DNA of 64,000 nucleotides from Dictyophora rubrovolvata. Taxonomy: Eukaryota > Basidiomycota > Agaricomycetes > Phallales > Phallaceae. Positions 46,619-59,884 of this stretch are shown piece after piece (the first letter of the stretch is position 1; each line of letters opens with the position of its first letter). Position numbers and translations under genes: made by a program. The DNA lies in assembly GCA_029959195.1 (NCBI GenBank), contig CP114122.1, positions 310,001 through 374,000 on the forward strand, in the 5' to 3' direction. The notes beneath the pieces were generated by a model. That model was given only the letters and a program-made list of their open reading frames with translations, did not search any database and was not told the origin of the DNA.

Positions 46619-49600
46619 TTAAACTTTCTTTCTCCTGGGAGACAATGAACGAGGTCCGAATAAGCCTGGCGGAGAGGGTGCAACAGGAGGTGCGAGTTCC
46701 GCCTGATCTGCTGCAGACGTGGGAGTAGGTGCAAATCGAGGATCAGCTGTCAAAAGAAAAGAAAAATCAAGTCAATTCACTACTCAAATAAAGAATTGGT
46801 AACCGGTAACCCCTTACGTTGCCATGTCGCCCACGACGTTCGCGGTTCTTGTCCCATATGGGGTCCCATAGAAGGTCCGGCACCGGCGGCAGCGGCAGCT
46901 GCAGCTTCCTCGGCAGCCTTTTGTTTTCTCTGTCTCTTGGAAAGTTTAGGTGGTCCAGCAGGCTGAACATTGCGCCATGCAGGTCGAATTGGCTGGTCAT
47001 CCCCCTCAGAAGGCGGAGGACCATCATCGAAACCAGGAGGACCTTGATGAAAACCGCCTGGAAAACCACCTGGTCCGGGGGGAAACCCGCCTGAGAACCC
47101 ACCACCGGGACCGAATCCACCCGGAGGAAACCCTCCTGGTCCCCCAGGTCCTCCAGGAGGACCACCACCACCGCCAAACATATGAACGTTCGGACGCCTA
47201 CAAGACGTTAAGAAGGAGAAAAAAAAACATGAAGTATGAACAACGAAGCATACCAATCCGGATCGAACTCTCCACCAGGGCCATATTTACTTCTTGTGCA
47301 TAACAAGAATCCGATTTCACTAATTTACCGCAAAGGGAAAAAAAAATATTTAAATTCAGCAATGTCATGAAATAAAAGTGTGTAAAAAAAAAACTTACTG
47401 TTGGATGTTACGCTTTTCTTCTCTGAGTTTACCGACTTCATTTAATAATATACGGACTTCATCTGCCAAGGTTTGGCTGAAGTGGTTGAGGTACTTTTTT
47501 TTTAGAGGAGGCTTGAGGATCGTTATACTCGGGCAAAACAAGTTCCATGCTCACCTTTTCGACATTATATGGAACTTGTTGAGCCGTGGCCTTGATAGCA
47601 TCCAAAAGGTCTTTCTGTTGTCGTTCGCAATCGCCTTTCGATTCTAAGAGTTCGTGTAAATCGCAAGAAGTATCAAAAAGAAAAAAAATAAAAAACGGCT
47701 GTAACGTACGATCAATTAGGTCATGAATATATGCATTTTGTTCTCCTTGATTTTTCTTAAGTGCTTCCAAGAGGACTTCCTCAAGGCCTGAGAGAGCCAT
47801 GTTCAATAAAACAAGTAGGAAAAATGAAAAAAAAAGGCGAAAGCATACCTGCTCGCTGTGCTCGCTCTTCCCTCTCCTGTTGCTCGCGCAGTTTGGCTTC
47901 CTCCTGCTCCCTTAATATTTGCTGTAGCATTTCTTTCATCGATTCGCATTTTGCTTCCTTTTCTACGCGTCGTGACTCCTTAGCCGTAAACCTTTCATCA
48001 TTCTCCGCCTTCAACTTCTCACATTCAGCTTTCTTTTCTTCCAGTAATTGAGTGATATTCGCCAACTGATCACGTATATCGGTATCGCGTTGAGCCAAAT
48101 CAGCCTGGAACTGATCCAACTTGGCAGCCTGTTCTCGTTCGCGCTCAAGCTTCTCGGCTTCTTGAGTATCGCGCAACGTAACAATCTCATCTTCTAGTGC
48201 CTTGACTTTTGCTTCATACTCAGCATTGCGCTGTCTTTCGCTTTCTATAATTCTGTACAGCTCTTGTCGTTCGTTCTGAGCTCCAAGTAGTACCTCATGA
48301 CGAACGGCGTCAGCCTGCGTGTCTAAAACGCTGTGGACTGTTTCTCGGATTGATCGCGCACGCTCACTTTCCGCTCGTTCAGCATCAGCTTCGCGCGGGG
48401 TTTCAGGGGAAACAGCAGCCAGAGTATCTGTAGGAACCTCGCCAGGGATATCAGCTAAAACACCAGCTGGGACGTCCATAGGAGCATCGGTGGGAATGCC
48501 GGCATCGCCCATATCACCCAGAACGTCACCTGGGAGTGAAGGTGAAGCAGCATGTGAAATGTCACCCGCCCCGCGCTCACAAGCGGCTTGCAGTATCTGC
48601 TCTCGAATCTGTCCAGTGGTGTCGTTCCTTCGAGCTTCATTCTCTTCGAAAATACGCTGGCGTTCAGTCTCATGCGCTTCAAAATCTGCATCACGCCGTT
48701 GTTCTGCTTGGACAGCTGTCTCATCCCGCATATGTTCTGCTTCTTGATATCGCAGTCTTCGCTCGTCTTCAGCGTTATTAAACGCCGTAACTATCCGTTC
48801 TTCTAGCGGCATGGCAGGCGTTGATACAGGTCTCTCGGGAGGCAGAGATATACGACCATCAACTGAGGGGGTTGCTAAAGGCCCTGGAATTCCCACTGGT
48901 TCATGAATTTCCGGAGCATCTTGTGGAGGAGTGGCGGAATACGGCTGAACAAACTCAGCACTCGGAGGAACAGCCGCACGTATAACACTCGGGCTACGCG
49001 TTCTTGGAATCCCTCTGAGTTCAAGAGATGGAGAGGCCCGAGGGGTAGGTCCTGGTGGCGTTGCGGTATGTGTTCGTACAAATTCAGGACTCGAAGGACG
49101 AAAACCTTCGTCGTCAAATTCACCCGGAATAACTGTTGGGGGACGTGAAAACCTTGGTTGTCGATCACCAGCAACGGAAGGAGATCGACGGGAAGAGTGT
49201 ACAGAAGGTGGACGGCTGACCTGTACAATAGTCTTAGGAAATTAATTATTCGAATGAATGCGCAGCGCTGTAGGGAAAACTTACGGGGGGTTGACGAACG
49301 GGTGCATCGTCATACGCATACGTTGGCGAAGGGCGTAGTGGAACAATGGGCTCTGACTCTACATAATCCGGCTCTCCCGGAACAAGATTTGCTCGCCGTT
49401 GTCTAGGTGTGCGAGAGGTTCGGTCACCATCATATGGAATATGATCCCCTGTATCTGGAAATTCTCCGTGAACGGGGCGTGCTCGTCTAGACCTGGGGGT
49501 TAGTGATCCAGGTTCTTCAAGGTATCCAGATTCAGGTCTTGGGAAAGGTTCTCGTTCAGCCTCTGGTGAGAGGGGTCTAATCGGGCCAGGGGGTTCATAC

Positions 49601-52600
49601 TCATCGATAGCTCGTGGGGTGCGGGAACGACTGGGTAAACCGGCGCCTGGACGATAACTAGGGCGCGAGGCGACACTAGACCTTGCAGAAAGAGGATGAA
49701 GGGGAGCGTCTTCGTCTTCATAGCTCCCGACGGGCTGAACCGACGGGCTGCGACCTCGTGTGGTTAAAACAGCCGGGGGCCTCTCTCGGGGTGCCCCAAT
49801 GTCTGCTTCCGGTCCCAAAGCGGGAGAATAGCGATCAGAAACGTAAGACTGTGCAGGTGAAGCTCGACGAGATGACCTGCGAGAAAGTATTGAATGAGGT
49901 CGGGGTACTCCAATGTCGGCTTCCGGTTGCAGAACGGGAGGATGGCGATCAGAAACGTAAGACTGTGCAGGTGAAGCTCGACGAGATGACCTGCGAGAAA
50001 GTACTGAATGAGGTCGCGGTGATGCCTCTTGTGGCATTTGGATGAATGGAGGTTCTTCTTCTCTATCATAATGGGGATGTTGAAGAACGATTGACTGAGG
50101 CCTAGAGCGCGTTCGATCTGAGTAGATCACGGATGCTGGCCTGCTGGCGGGTGGTGGCCGCTGAACGTAAACATCCCGTGGTGAATCATCGAGGTCAGAG
50201 GTTTGCGGGATAATTACCGTCTGCGGTCGACGGCCAGAGGCTCGGGAGGATGGACGACTTTGTATAATGGACGGCGGTCTAGGCCGTGTTGGTTCTTCGT
50301 ATTGAATGAAAGATTGTGGTCTAGAAGACCGTGGTGCTTGTGCATATATAACGGGGGGAGACTCAGATTCTTCAGGTTCTGGCTGCAGGATTACAGAAGA
50401 CCTAGATGGAGGGCGACTGGGACGACGACTGATTATTACAGGGCCGCGAGAGGGTGTTCTATCTCTTGGACTCCTTGGAACGACATAAGTAGGCTGATCT
50501 TCATCGTAATCATCGTAGTCGCGCGGAGGCTCCGGAATAATCACTTGAGGAGTGGAACGGCGGGAACGGACAGACGAAGGACGATCTAAGATGACGGGTG
50601 TGCGACTATGCGAACGTCCACGCGAAGGATCACGGCCAATGTGGATTTCCCCCGGAGGAGTCCGTGAACGGGAAGTTGTGGGTGCTGGAATGACAGTTAT
50701 ACCACCATCCCGAGACCGGGAACGTCTTGAGGCTAACGAAGACCTTCTCGATGGGGGAATGACCAAAATTGGCCTATCAGGGTCATAGCTGGAACCGGAT
50801 TCAGAACCGGGCCCCACATCACCAACACGTATAGAGGGCGGTCTCCTACTTGGATAAGCAGCAGACGGTGGACGGGAGCGAGATGGACGACCCGGATCTT
50901 CGGGAGAGTATTCTGGAGAGGGTCCCCGTGGTGTATGTCGTCCAGGGTCACCATATTGTGAACGTGAGGGTCGTCGAGAACCACGATGCGAGTGTGGACG
51001 GGAGCGAGATGGACGGTCTGGATCTTCGGGAGAGTATTCTGGAGATGATTCCCGTGGTATGTGGCGTCCAGGGTCACCATATTGTGAACCCGATGGCCGT
51101 CGAGAACCATCGCGCGAGGGTGTACGTCGACGAGAGATATTATGACGTGACGGAGAATCTTGATCCCGTTCAGGAGAACTACGATATGAAGGCTGATCGC
51201 GAGTCACCACAGGGGGAATGCGTCCAATATCGTCTGCTGGCTGGGACGGTGGGTGAATAATAATATTTGTGGGAGTTCGGGTTCGACCTCGACTGGATCT
51301 CCTAACCTCTTCATCTGAACTACCATCCGTTGTAGCAGGCGGGCGAATAATTATCTGGCTTGGCCTAGATTGGCTCCGAGAACGCCGTCTCGAAGGTGAG
51401 GGCGCGGACTGAACAACGATTGGACCCGGTGAGCCTTGGCGACGAGATACATCTTGCTGTTGTTGCCCGGGAGGAGGGATGATAATTAGTGGAGCTTGAG
51501 TGGATTCAGGTGCTTCCCGACTTGGGCCTGCTGTAGTGCTTGGTTCAGCACCAAGAGTAGTTGTTGGAGCGTCTGAGAGATGTTGAGGAGCTGGTTGAGT
51601 GAAAATTACCGCGGGAGGCGCATTGGGATCTGGGGGAGGTCGTGGACCAGGCGTCGCCGTAACTCTTGTTCTCGCTGGAGATGCCTCCTCAACTCGGGGA
51701 GGAACGAACGGGCGGGTATCGTCATCTTCATCATCGTCAACGCCAAAGGCACGTCGGGGTCTTCCTGATGGGGATGGCGAAACAATACTGATACCTGGCC
51801 GTTGAAACGGAGCACCACGACCTTGCGCAACAAAACCTGCCGGTGCAGCCGGATACACGGAAGCACCACCAGGCCAGAATCCTGGCGGAGGGCCACCGGG
51901 ATGAGGTACAAAGCCAGCAGGCACGTCGGCAAGGGTGTCAGGATGTGGAGGTATGAATGGTTCACGATCGTCCTCTTCATCAACCTCCGGGCGATGGCGG
52001 CGGCCAGGTCTATGAAATGGTGTTCCTCTACCAGGACCTGCCGTTGGGGGAACAGGAGGACCCCCTTGAAATACCCTTGGAGGGAAAATGGGTGGCGGGT
52101 AGGGAGCAGGTACGAAGGGAACTAGGGAAATTGATGTTAAAAGCTTATCATAAATATAGCTCAAAGAAATCGCATACCGGCTGCTGGGATACCTAGGTAC
52201 CGAGATAGGTCATTCCGTAATTGATCAATTCGTGCACCGACACCCTGTATTTCCGCATGACGATCTCGCACATCTCGCTCCAGCCAGCTATTTAAATTCC
52301 TCATGTAGTTTATCATCTCCCCTTGCTGCTCAAGAGTAGCATGTCGAGCGTCTTGATCAATCTAAGGAACAATCAGACCCGTGAAAAATGAAGATGTTTG
52401 GAGCCTTACCCGCAGTATTCGCAAAATCTCATAATATTCGGGGGGCTTTTAAAAAAATAAGTTAGTTAGGTTATCGAATCATAAGAAAAGCGCTAACCGG
52501 GACAACTGGTGCTACTGGTACAGGTATAGTTTGTGCCACCGGAGGTCCACCCCGAGTTTGTGGTGCTGGTTGGAATGGAGCAGTTCCTCTCTGCATGAGG

Positions 52601-55600
52601 CGTTAATACAAAGATGAACGCTGAAAAGAAATTCTGTCTTACCGGACGATCACGAGAAAATACCGAGAAGGCAGGCGGGGCGGTGGGTACACGAGGGGGA
52701 ACTTCATGTTGTGGGGGAGGCTACATAATACCACGTTGAATTGACTCAAATAATCAAAAAGAAAAAACATACTTGATGAGAGGACGCTCGTTGAGATGGT
52801 TGATCGTCAAATGGTAGCTCACGTTCCTCGGAGTGGCGAGGACGATGTGTCGGGAAAGGACGAGAACGACCGGGATCGTGGACAACTCGAGAAGGCGGCT
52901 GGGGGGCACTAACTGAAGGTTGCTCTTCATCTCCAGAAGACTCCGGCGGTACAAATGGAGGGACACCTGCAGGACGTTGACCGGTGCCTGTGATAGGAGC
53001 TGATGAAGACCGAATAATAGTAGAAGGCGAGGCGCTCTGGGGTCTCGGTCTGGACGTTGGGATTCGAATACTAGGAAGCGGTTCCAGTGGGATGGACGTG
53101 GAAGTCGAGGGCATTTCGGGTAACCTTGATGACAATTGAGTCAATAAATTTATGAAAGCTGGGGGAGATCTGGCGGGTACGGGAGTAGGGGCGTGAAGAG
53201 GTATGGACGCGGGTGGAGGTCCAGGTGCAGGAGGGAAATCAAAAAGACTTTGGGGATCAATGTCCTCCGTATGTGAGCTCTCAGACATTGAAATGGTTCG
53301 GCCCTCGCCGGTCAGCATATCTTTCACTTCTCTTAATGTTCTTTGCACGTCTCGAATCATATCAGTATACATTCTCTGCTGTTCTTCATCCGGTACGGTA
53401 CGTTCCTCTCGGATTATTTCTGTGCGAGGAGGTATCACAATCTGGACTGGTTGTCGATCTGCCGCCTGTCTTGTTTCTTCCCGTAATTCATCTATCGTCC
53501 GTCGCGTCTGGTCAAAGTGGGAACGTAAACCATCCAATTCACCTCGAATGTTTTCCAGAAGAATCAGAAGGTGAGGGTGTGGTTCCGCGGGGATCTGTTC
53601 CTCTTGGGGTCTTACCGTTTCGACGGAGGGCGTAGGAGACGGTGGCGGTTGCATTTCCACCTGCGGATGTTGAAGTGGTGTTAAAGACGATGACCTCGAT
53701 GAGTCCGAATAGCCATCGCCTGGCGTTGACTCAGAGGAAGGACTGGATACAGTACTGGGGCTGGACGGCGTCGAAGGTGAAGAAGGAACTGAAGGAGGAT
53801 GGACTATCACAGGTAGAGTCTCGAGGTCTTCAGATGACATTAGATCCCAATCATCCGAATGGTGAGACGAAAGCCATGAGACACTTGAAGAACTAGTAGT
53901 AATTGACGATAAAATTGACGCTCGGACGTTTGGAACAGACGAGGAGGGAGCAGGTGTGGGAGACCGTCGAGGAATCGGTGTCGTGGCACGCGATGATACT
54001 GAGCTTCTTCCAACAGAGACATCTTTTTGCCGGACGGGGGGCGGATAGGGCTGTTGATGTGAAATCATCTCGTCTTGAATTTTATTTGCGAGGTCTTCCA
54101 ATTTCATTCCGATATCATCCATATGACGGTGGAGATCAACATGCTGTCCATTACGTATATCGTTAATCTCATGAAGATAATGTAATAAACGATTGACGTC
54201 GTGAGTTAAAATTGACGAAGGGGGTGGACTCTCGGGAACCGGTTCAGGTATATCAAACATTTCCCTCGGCCCTGGTTCTATGGCCTCAGATGCATGCGAT
54301 GACACCGTATCCAACTGACTCCTTATTGATGGGACATTTGACCACGGCGTGCTGACACTAACACTGAAACTGGCTTGAGGTGTAATAGTCAGGGAGCGAG
54401 GGACGGGTGTAGTAGTCATACTGCTGCTTGAAGACGGCGGCATGGGTGTACTTGAAGAGGATGTCTGTGAAACAATGAGAACAGAACACGAAAAACTCGA
54501 GAAGTGAAATCATACACTAAAAGTACGCTCCGTCGGCGTAAGTGACCAGGAAATAATTGATTCAGGGGTGACACTAGATTCTGACGAAAGGGAAGGTCTC
54601 CAAGTTGAGGACTCTGTAGGTGTTGCTGTGACTTCAAATTCGTATAGCGATTCATCGTCAGGACTTATTCTGGACGAACGCATGGAGACGCTTGAAACGG
54701 TTGACGGCGTTCGAGTTAGGGATGGAGTCAGAGTAACAGTAGGCTGAAACGACTCGGAGGAAGATGAAGATGGAAAAGGCGTCGTATGAGATGCGCTGGG
54801 AGGTGACAGAGTCGACGGTGACGACCGAGGGCTAGGAAGCGGTAAATCAAGAGGGGAACTAGGTGTAAGGGAAGAGGGAGGTCTAGATGGTGAGACTTGA
54901 GGCGGGATATCGACAACGGAAACAGGAAGTTCACAAGAAGACTCCGTTGTAGGTGATGAGACCGTATGCTCCGACATTGGTGGTGGTGATGGCGGCGGTG
55001 GCGGCGGCGAAGACGGCTGCACCGTAATTTGAGGAGGGGATAATGCAGGTGGAGTTCTGGGGGGAGATGGTGGCGGTGGCGGCGTAGGCGGAACAGGAGT
55101 CATAGGGAAGCGAATGCCAGGATGTTCCGATTGTGCAGAGGCAGTTGGACCCAAGAGCGAGGTATCGTATGATGTGTCAGGACCTTCTTGATGTGGCAAG
55201 GAATGAGAGGACACAGAAGGCTCAAGAAGCGTCGAATCATAAGTACCCGTGCTTTCTTCATACAGCGAAGCCTGTACCGCGCTGGTAGGTGTCGACGGTG
55301 ATGGTAAACTGGGGACAGACGTCAACTCTTCGCTGCTCTCGGGTAAAGAAAGACCGCGAGGAATCGTGGAAATTGAACTCGGAACCAAGAAAGTACCAGT
55401 AGTAGCGTCTGATTGAGAAGAGATAGAAGGCGTTGACGATGTCCGAGAAGAAAGAGTCAGGAGACTGGGTGACACTGGTGACACGCTCGAAGGCATTGAA
55501 GGACGAAGTGAGCTCTCAGATATTGACAAAGAGACTGTATAAGGCATAGTATCAGATTCCGTCACCGTAGACAAGCGAGTGCTTGGTTCAAGGCTCGACA

Positions 55601-58600
55601 AAGGGGTCAGTCTCGGACTAGATTCGTCTGGCAAACTTGGGATTGTACTCATACGTGACGGTGGACGACTGCTCGAAACGATGCTGAATTGTTCATCATA
55701 GATTGAGCTTGGTGTAATAGACGGTATTTCTTCCCCTTCCGAAGGTTCTTCCGGAGAACTAACGGTAGATGGTATCATTAAGTCGGTCGAGATGGAAGGC
55801 GTTGTCATAGAAGGCAAGGACTGGATAATAGGAGTGGGAGTAGACGGGCTACTAGGGGTAGGCATCTCGAATGAAACAGTGATACTGGATATTGTGGGTG
55901 TTAAAGGTGGAAGAGGCGTCGATGGCGGAGTAGGAGATGACTCTGGGGTGGGTATGGATGTTTCGACAGGCCAAGATTCCTCTTCCGTAGCAGTAGATAT
56001 CGGTGTTATGTCACGCAGACTTTCAGGCTGGGGAGTAGGCGAGGGGCTAGGTAGATAATCGAGCGAAGGAAGAGACTCTGGGCTGACAATAGATTCAGGA
56101 GCACTCGAGACACTGAGGGATACTTCGGGAACACTGAGAGACCTGGAGCTGGGAGTCGATGGGCATGGGCAGGACTCCACAGTTTGGTATTGGGTTGACG
56201 GCGAGCTGGGACATTTTTCCGCGGTCTCGTACTCGGAGCACACCTCAGCAGTTTGGTATTCGTTTGACGACGGAATAGACTCCAACGAAGCATACTCGGT
56301 AGACGCACACGTTGATGCAGTATGGAACTCTGTTGAGGTTTGACTGGCAGCTGTATCATACTGGGTAGAACTCGGTGCGCACGAAACCGTACTAAAATGA
56401 GTCGAAGTGGGTGAGGGCGTTCTAGTAGTAAAGAACGCCGTAGATCCCGCCGTCAGAAATACGTCAGAATCGCAAGGTCTCTCGGAACCTGACAAAAAGG
56501 GGTCCGAGTCATATTGATCTTGATCTTGATCTTGATCACGTTGGCTCTCTACAGCACTATACGAATCCGCCATGGTCATCGACAGTGGGGTAAAATCTGA
56601 CAAGTCCGAAGACTGACAGATATCATAACCAATGGAACCATAAGTTGATGTCCTTGTAAACGTAGGTAGTTCAGATAGGTTTGTGGGAGTAGCCGTGTAT
56701 GAGTGACGCGTAGGTGTCTGATGCAAATCCTCGTTGTTGGCAGTTGGTGCACCAGGTCGTAACGTCGAAAAAGACTGAGTATGAGAATCAACAGTCGAGT
56801 CATTTTCTTTATCAGAACCCTCAATAGCCGTTACATAAGGCGTGGTGGAACCGGAGGAACTGGACTTCCTAGAGCTAGATTTCCGTGGTGTGCGCCGACG
56901 AATACCGGGACTCCTAGACAGAGTGGTTGCTGTGGTTTTGCTGGGCGTCTTGGGGGACGTAGTGGTTGGAAAAGTAACACGCTTTCCGCTAGGTGTTGAC
57001 GAAGAATATGAAGCTAGCGAATTCGAATCAGACATGTCTCCGTCATGAGAGTCACCAAGCAACGATGCAGATTGACTACCACGCAAAGATAGCGTGGAAA
57101 CGCGAATCTGAGGCGAATCAGATGGGATGCTTTGTAAAGTACGTAAAGGCGTGATGCTTGGAGACTCGCCCTGCGATGACGCTCGTTGACTTGGAGGAAA
57201 TGAATAGTAGGAGCTGGCCGGTGTAGTCCTGGCACTGAGCCTACTGGGTGCCGTGCGAAACGTTGCGCTTTCACTAGCTTCAGATGATGTCTTTGTAGAC
57301 GCAATACGACCTCTTTTACCAGCGCTAGGGGGAGGGCTAACAATGACGTTTCCAGGAGTACTAGGTCCGCTTGAGACGGTAACCGGTTTTCCAAAAACCA
57401 CAGATCTGGGAGTAGAATATACGCTTTTAAACTCCGTGTTCAGGTCTTCCAGAGAGCTCGTACGCCGCAAGGAGCTACTTCGACTGGGTGCGATGACTTT
57501 ACTGCCTTCCACTGGATAGAGCATACCAGCATTATCTATCGAGGCATCATCTGATGCGCGGCGACGATACAAGCCAACATCGTCCAACGGAGATGTGGCA
57601 GCACCAACAAGACTAGAGCGAGAGGATACAGAGGCCGCAGATGAACCACCGATATCAGGTAATGTGTCCAAAGGTGGAACGAAGACGGTACTTCTCGAGC
57701 CGGATTGCGACTTGCTGCGAGAAGATGAAGTGCTTTCCGACTCGATTGTTCCAATTGAAGGTGCCGGAGACCGGGAACGGACAGATGGATCTGGTAAAGT
57801 AACGGCACGGTTGAGCGCTTCCCTACATACATCATCAGAATAAGAACAAGAACTATTCACGGCATTTCATTGACAAACTTACCAGATCGCTCCTACCCAT
57901 CTAACGCGTTCACGAGCACTCTCGGCCCCTAAACGCTCTAAACCGTCCGGATAAAAAAGCTGGAAAGGACAGAGAAATTCGCGCAAGGCCCTTTCGGGTC
58001 CTGATCCGGTTGCTTGTTCCCGCGCAGCAATAGTTCCGATATCGTCTTGAGCGCTAGGGTGGTTGGGTGAAGGCACAGAACGAACTTCATTGCAATTAAG
58101 CAAATCGAGAGTTATAATGCCACGCCCGCCCCCTGGTGCTATCCAAGAAAGGACAAGTACATGTGGATATAGAACTGCTTGAGTACGGATCCAGCGGAAC
58201 GGGGGTGAAGCGTGTACATTCAAATACCATAGTTGACCAACACGCAAAGGCTGAAAACGGAAGAATTAAACAGTGATACTGACAGAGAAAAATACGACAC
58301 CCACTTCTCGATCTGGCTGAGCAAATGGACCTAACTCAGCAATATCGAATGGACTTTTGTTGCTGCTGCTACCGCTCGAAATGCTCTTTCTTTCACAGCC
58401 ATTGCCATTTTGTGAACTTGACCCATTGGATCCCTTAGCTGACTTGGCAATATTTAAACTATTGGCCCCATTTCCGCTACCAGTTTTCGAAACTTCTTCA
58501 ACCGGAAGGGGGGGAAGAGATCTATTGACTTCGGGGGGCTCGCTGCGCTTAATGCTGAAGAAACCTTCATATGATGAGTCGGAAGCGACTGAGGATGCTT

Positions 58601-59589
58601 TGCTGGATTTTCCCAGGGAAGGTGTCCTCTCTTTCCAAGCGGCAACAATTTTGCGGACAGAGTGTAAAGGAGAACGGGGGGATGTGGGGGTCCGAGGAAG
58701 TTGTTTACTTGACGACACGGCAGTAGAATACGCAGAACGCGTTTCGGTACGCGCAGGGGAAAGCAATGATGATAATGTAAACACCGACTTCATCGGAGAA
58801 ACCGAGCGCGAATCAAGTGTCGGCAAAGTAGTTGAACGAGGAACAGTATTGTATGAAGTAGAAGATTCCGACTGGGTCCTTCTATATGATGATGAAGATT
58901 GGAAAGAGGGCGAAGAAGTTGTCACAGGTGATCTGAATGTGCGGCTTTGGGATGAAGGAGTTTCAGAAATAGATTTATCTTTATCTTCAAAGAATGCAAT
59001 TAGATCTACAGCGCGACCAGAGCGTGGCGGAGGACGCGGAGGACGTTCTGGCGAAGCTGTTCGACTACGTCCATGTAGGGCTTGAGAGACGTTGCCTGGG
59101 GTGATGGACCTTGGGGGAAGGGATTCATATCTGGAGGATGCAGCACTACTAGCTGCTGCTGATGCTGGGCGCGGAGGAATAATAGTCGAGGATCGAAAGG
59201 AGCTAGGACGCGATTGCGGGTCTTCAGTGCGCTCGGTGATCATGCTCAAAATCCGAGGGGGGAAATTGTACGGATCAAGAACATAAGTATCCCATCGTGA
59301 AGAACTCCCGTCCACGCTGCTGAGAGAGGCTTCAACCTCGGCTTCCTCTGCAACAGAAGAAGTGTCGTTATAGTCGGATCGTGCAGGCGACGCGAGAGTT
59401 CGCCTCGAATAAATATCAGAAGATGCATCCTCTGAGGAACGTGGATCTATTTTTTTTAAGCCAATATATGAATGTTCTCCGACTAGTAGCGGCAGGAAAG
59501 TGAAACTCACCAAATCGCGTGTAAGTTGAAAGACTTGTCCATGTTCTTCCCGGTGTCGTTGGAGGATCGGAAGAATGATAGTCGGACAT
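46619..59589 (-). CDS. Giant PH-domain, disordered and coiled-coil protein (about 4000 residues)
   Basis: One gene of 13 kb. I checked every junction from the ATG at 59589 (MSDYHSSDPPTTPGRTW) to the stop at 46619 (ending SLSPRRKKV) and each closes in frame. Order: Ser-rich region (to about residue 407); PH domain, about 408-535, from PLRVGQLWYLN, FRWIRTQAVLYPHVLVLSW to ARERVRWVGAIWEAL; about 1100 residues of Ser/Thr/Pro-rich sequence with STQYDT/STEYAS-like repeats (56.0-56.4 kb); a helical patch (HDVNRLLHYLHEINDIRN); a helical patch (IDQDARHATLEQQGEMINYM); about 950 Arg/Ser/Pro-rich residues with internal repeats. Then comes a long Glu/Arg/Gln-rich coiled coil (about 48780-47860), helices (FSQTLADEVRILLNEVG), a conserved-looking tail EIGFLLCTRSKYGPGGEFD, and a Gly/Pro-rich end. 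I know of similar long PH-containing hypothetical proteins in mushrooms but no studied homologue. The PH domain suggests membrane or scaffold attachment; that is inference. Confidence 0.75.
49790..50025 (-). repeat. Tandem coding repeat, about 114 bases, two copies
   Basis: Within the giant gene, CGATCAGAAACGTAAGACTG begins at about 49833 and again at about 49947. Each unit codes a block such as LSRRSSRRASPAQSYVSDR followed by P-x-x-x-PEADIG, i.e. 38 residues. Near-identity at DNA level points to recent duplication; unequal recombination could change the copy number. Confidence 0.7.
50870..51125 (-). repeat. Tandem coding repeat, about 126 bases, two copies
   Basis: Within the giant gene, a 42-residue block of the form SRRPSRSQYGDPGRHTPR, then SPEYSPEDP and RPSRSRP, occurs twice in a row with few differences. 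It is independent of the 114-base repeat 1 kb away. Confidence 0.65.
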
Positions 59590-59884
59590 GAGAAAACATA
59601 AAACTTGAGGAGGTTTTTAGGTTCAGCTAGAAAAAAAAGAGAAAGTTAGTTGAAGAACGTTATCGTTGAAGGTCAAGAGACGCGTCGAGCTTCTTTTGTT
59701 TGTTGTTTGTGACTTCACGCGCGCGTTCCAGCGACATGTCACGTGCAAGAAACAAACAAGGCACAACAAAGGCACGCCACACTAAGCTTTATATCGCATG
59801 GATATTTAGATACAGGCACACTAACACTTGGGATCTATGTATTGTTACAAAAACTCGATATATATTATTTTCAGAGATTGTAAA
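59590..59884. other. Intergenic, giant-gene promoter / RRP41 3' flank
   Basis: About 295 bases between the giant gene's start and the RRP41 stop, both minus strand. It must contain the promoter of the giant gene. CACGTG-like TCACGTGC occurs at about 59738. Nothing else seen. Confidence 0.4.

Noticed and set aside
57253-59085. Several plus-strand frames of 80-240 codons
   Set aside because: They are antisense to exons of the giant gene, whose reading is continuous across checked splice sites and includes a PH domain.
46619-59589. Reading the giant locus as several separate genes
   Set aside because: Each boundary between long exons has a GT donor and AG acceptor that keep the frame, and the internal pieces lack convincing starts and 3' ends.
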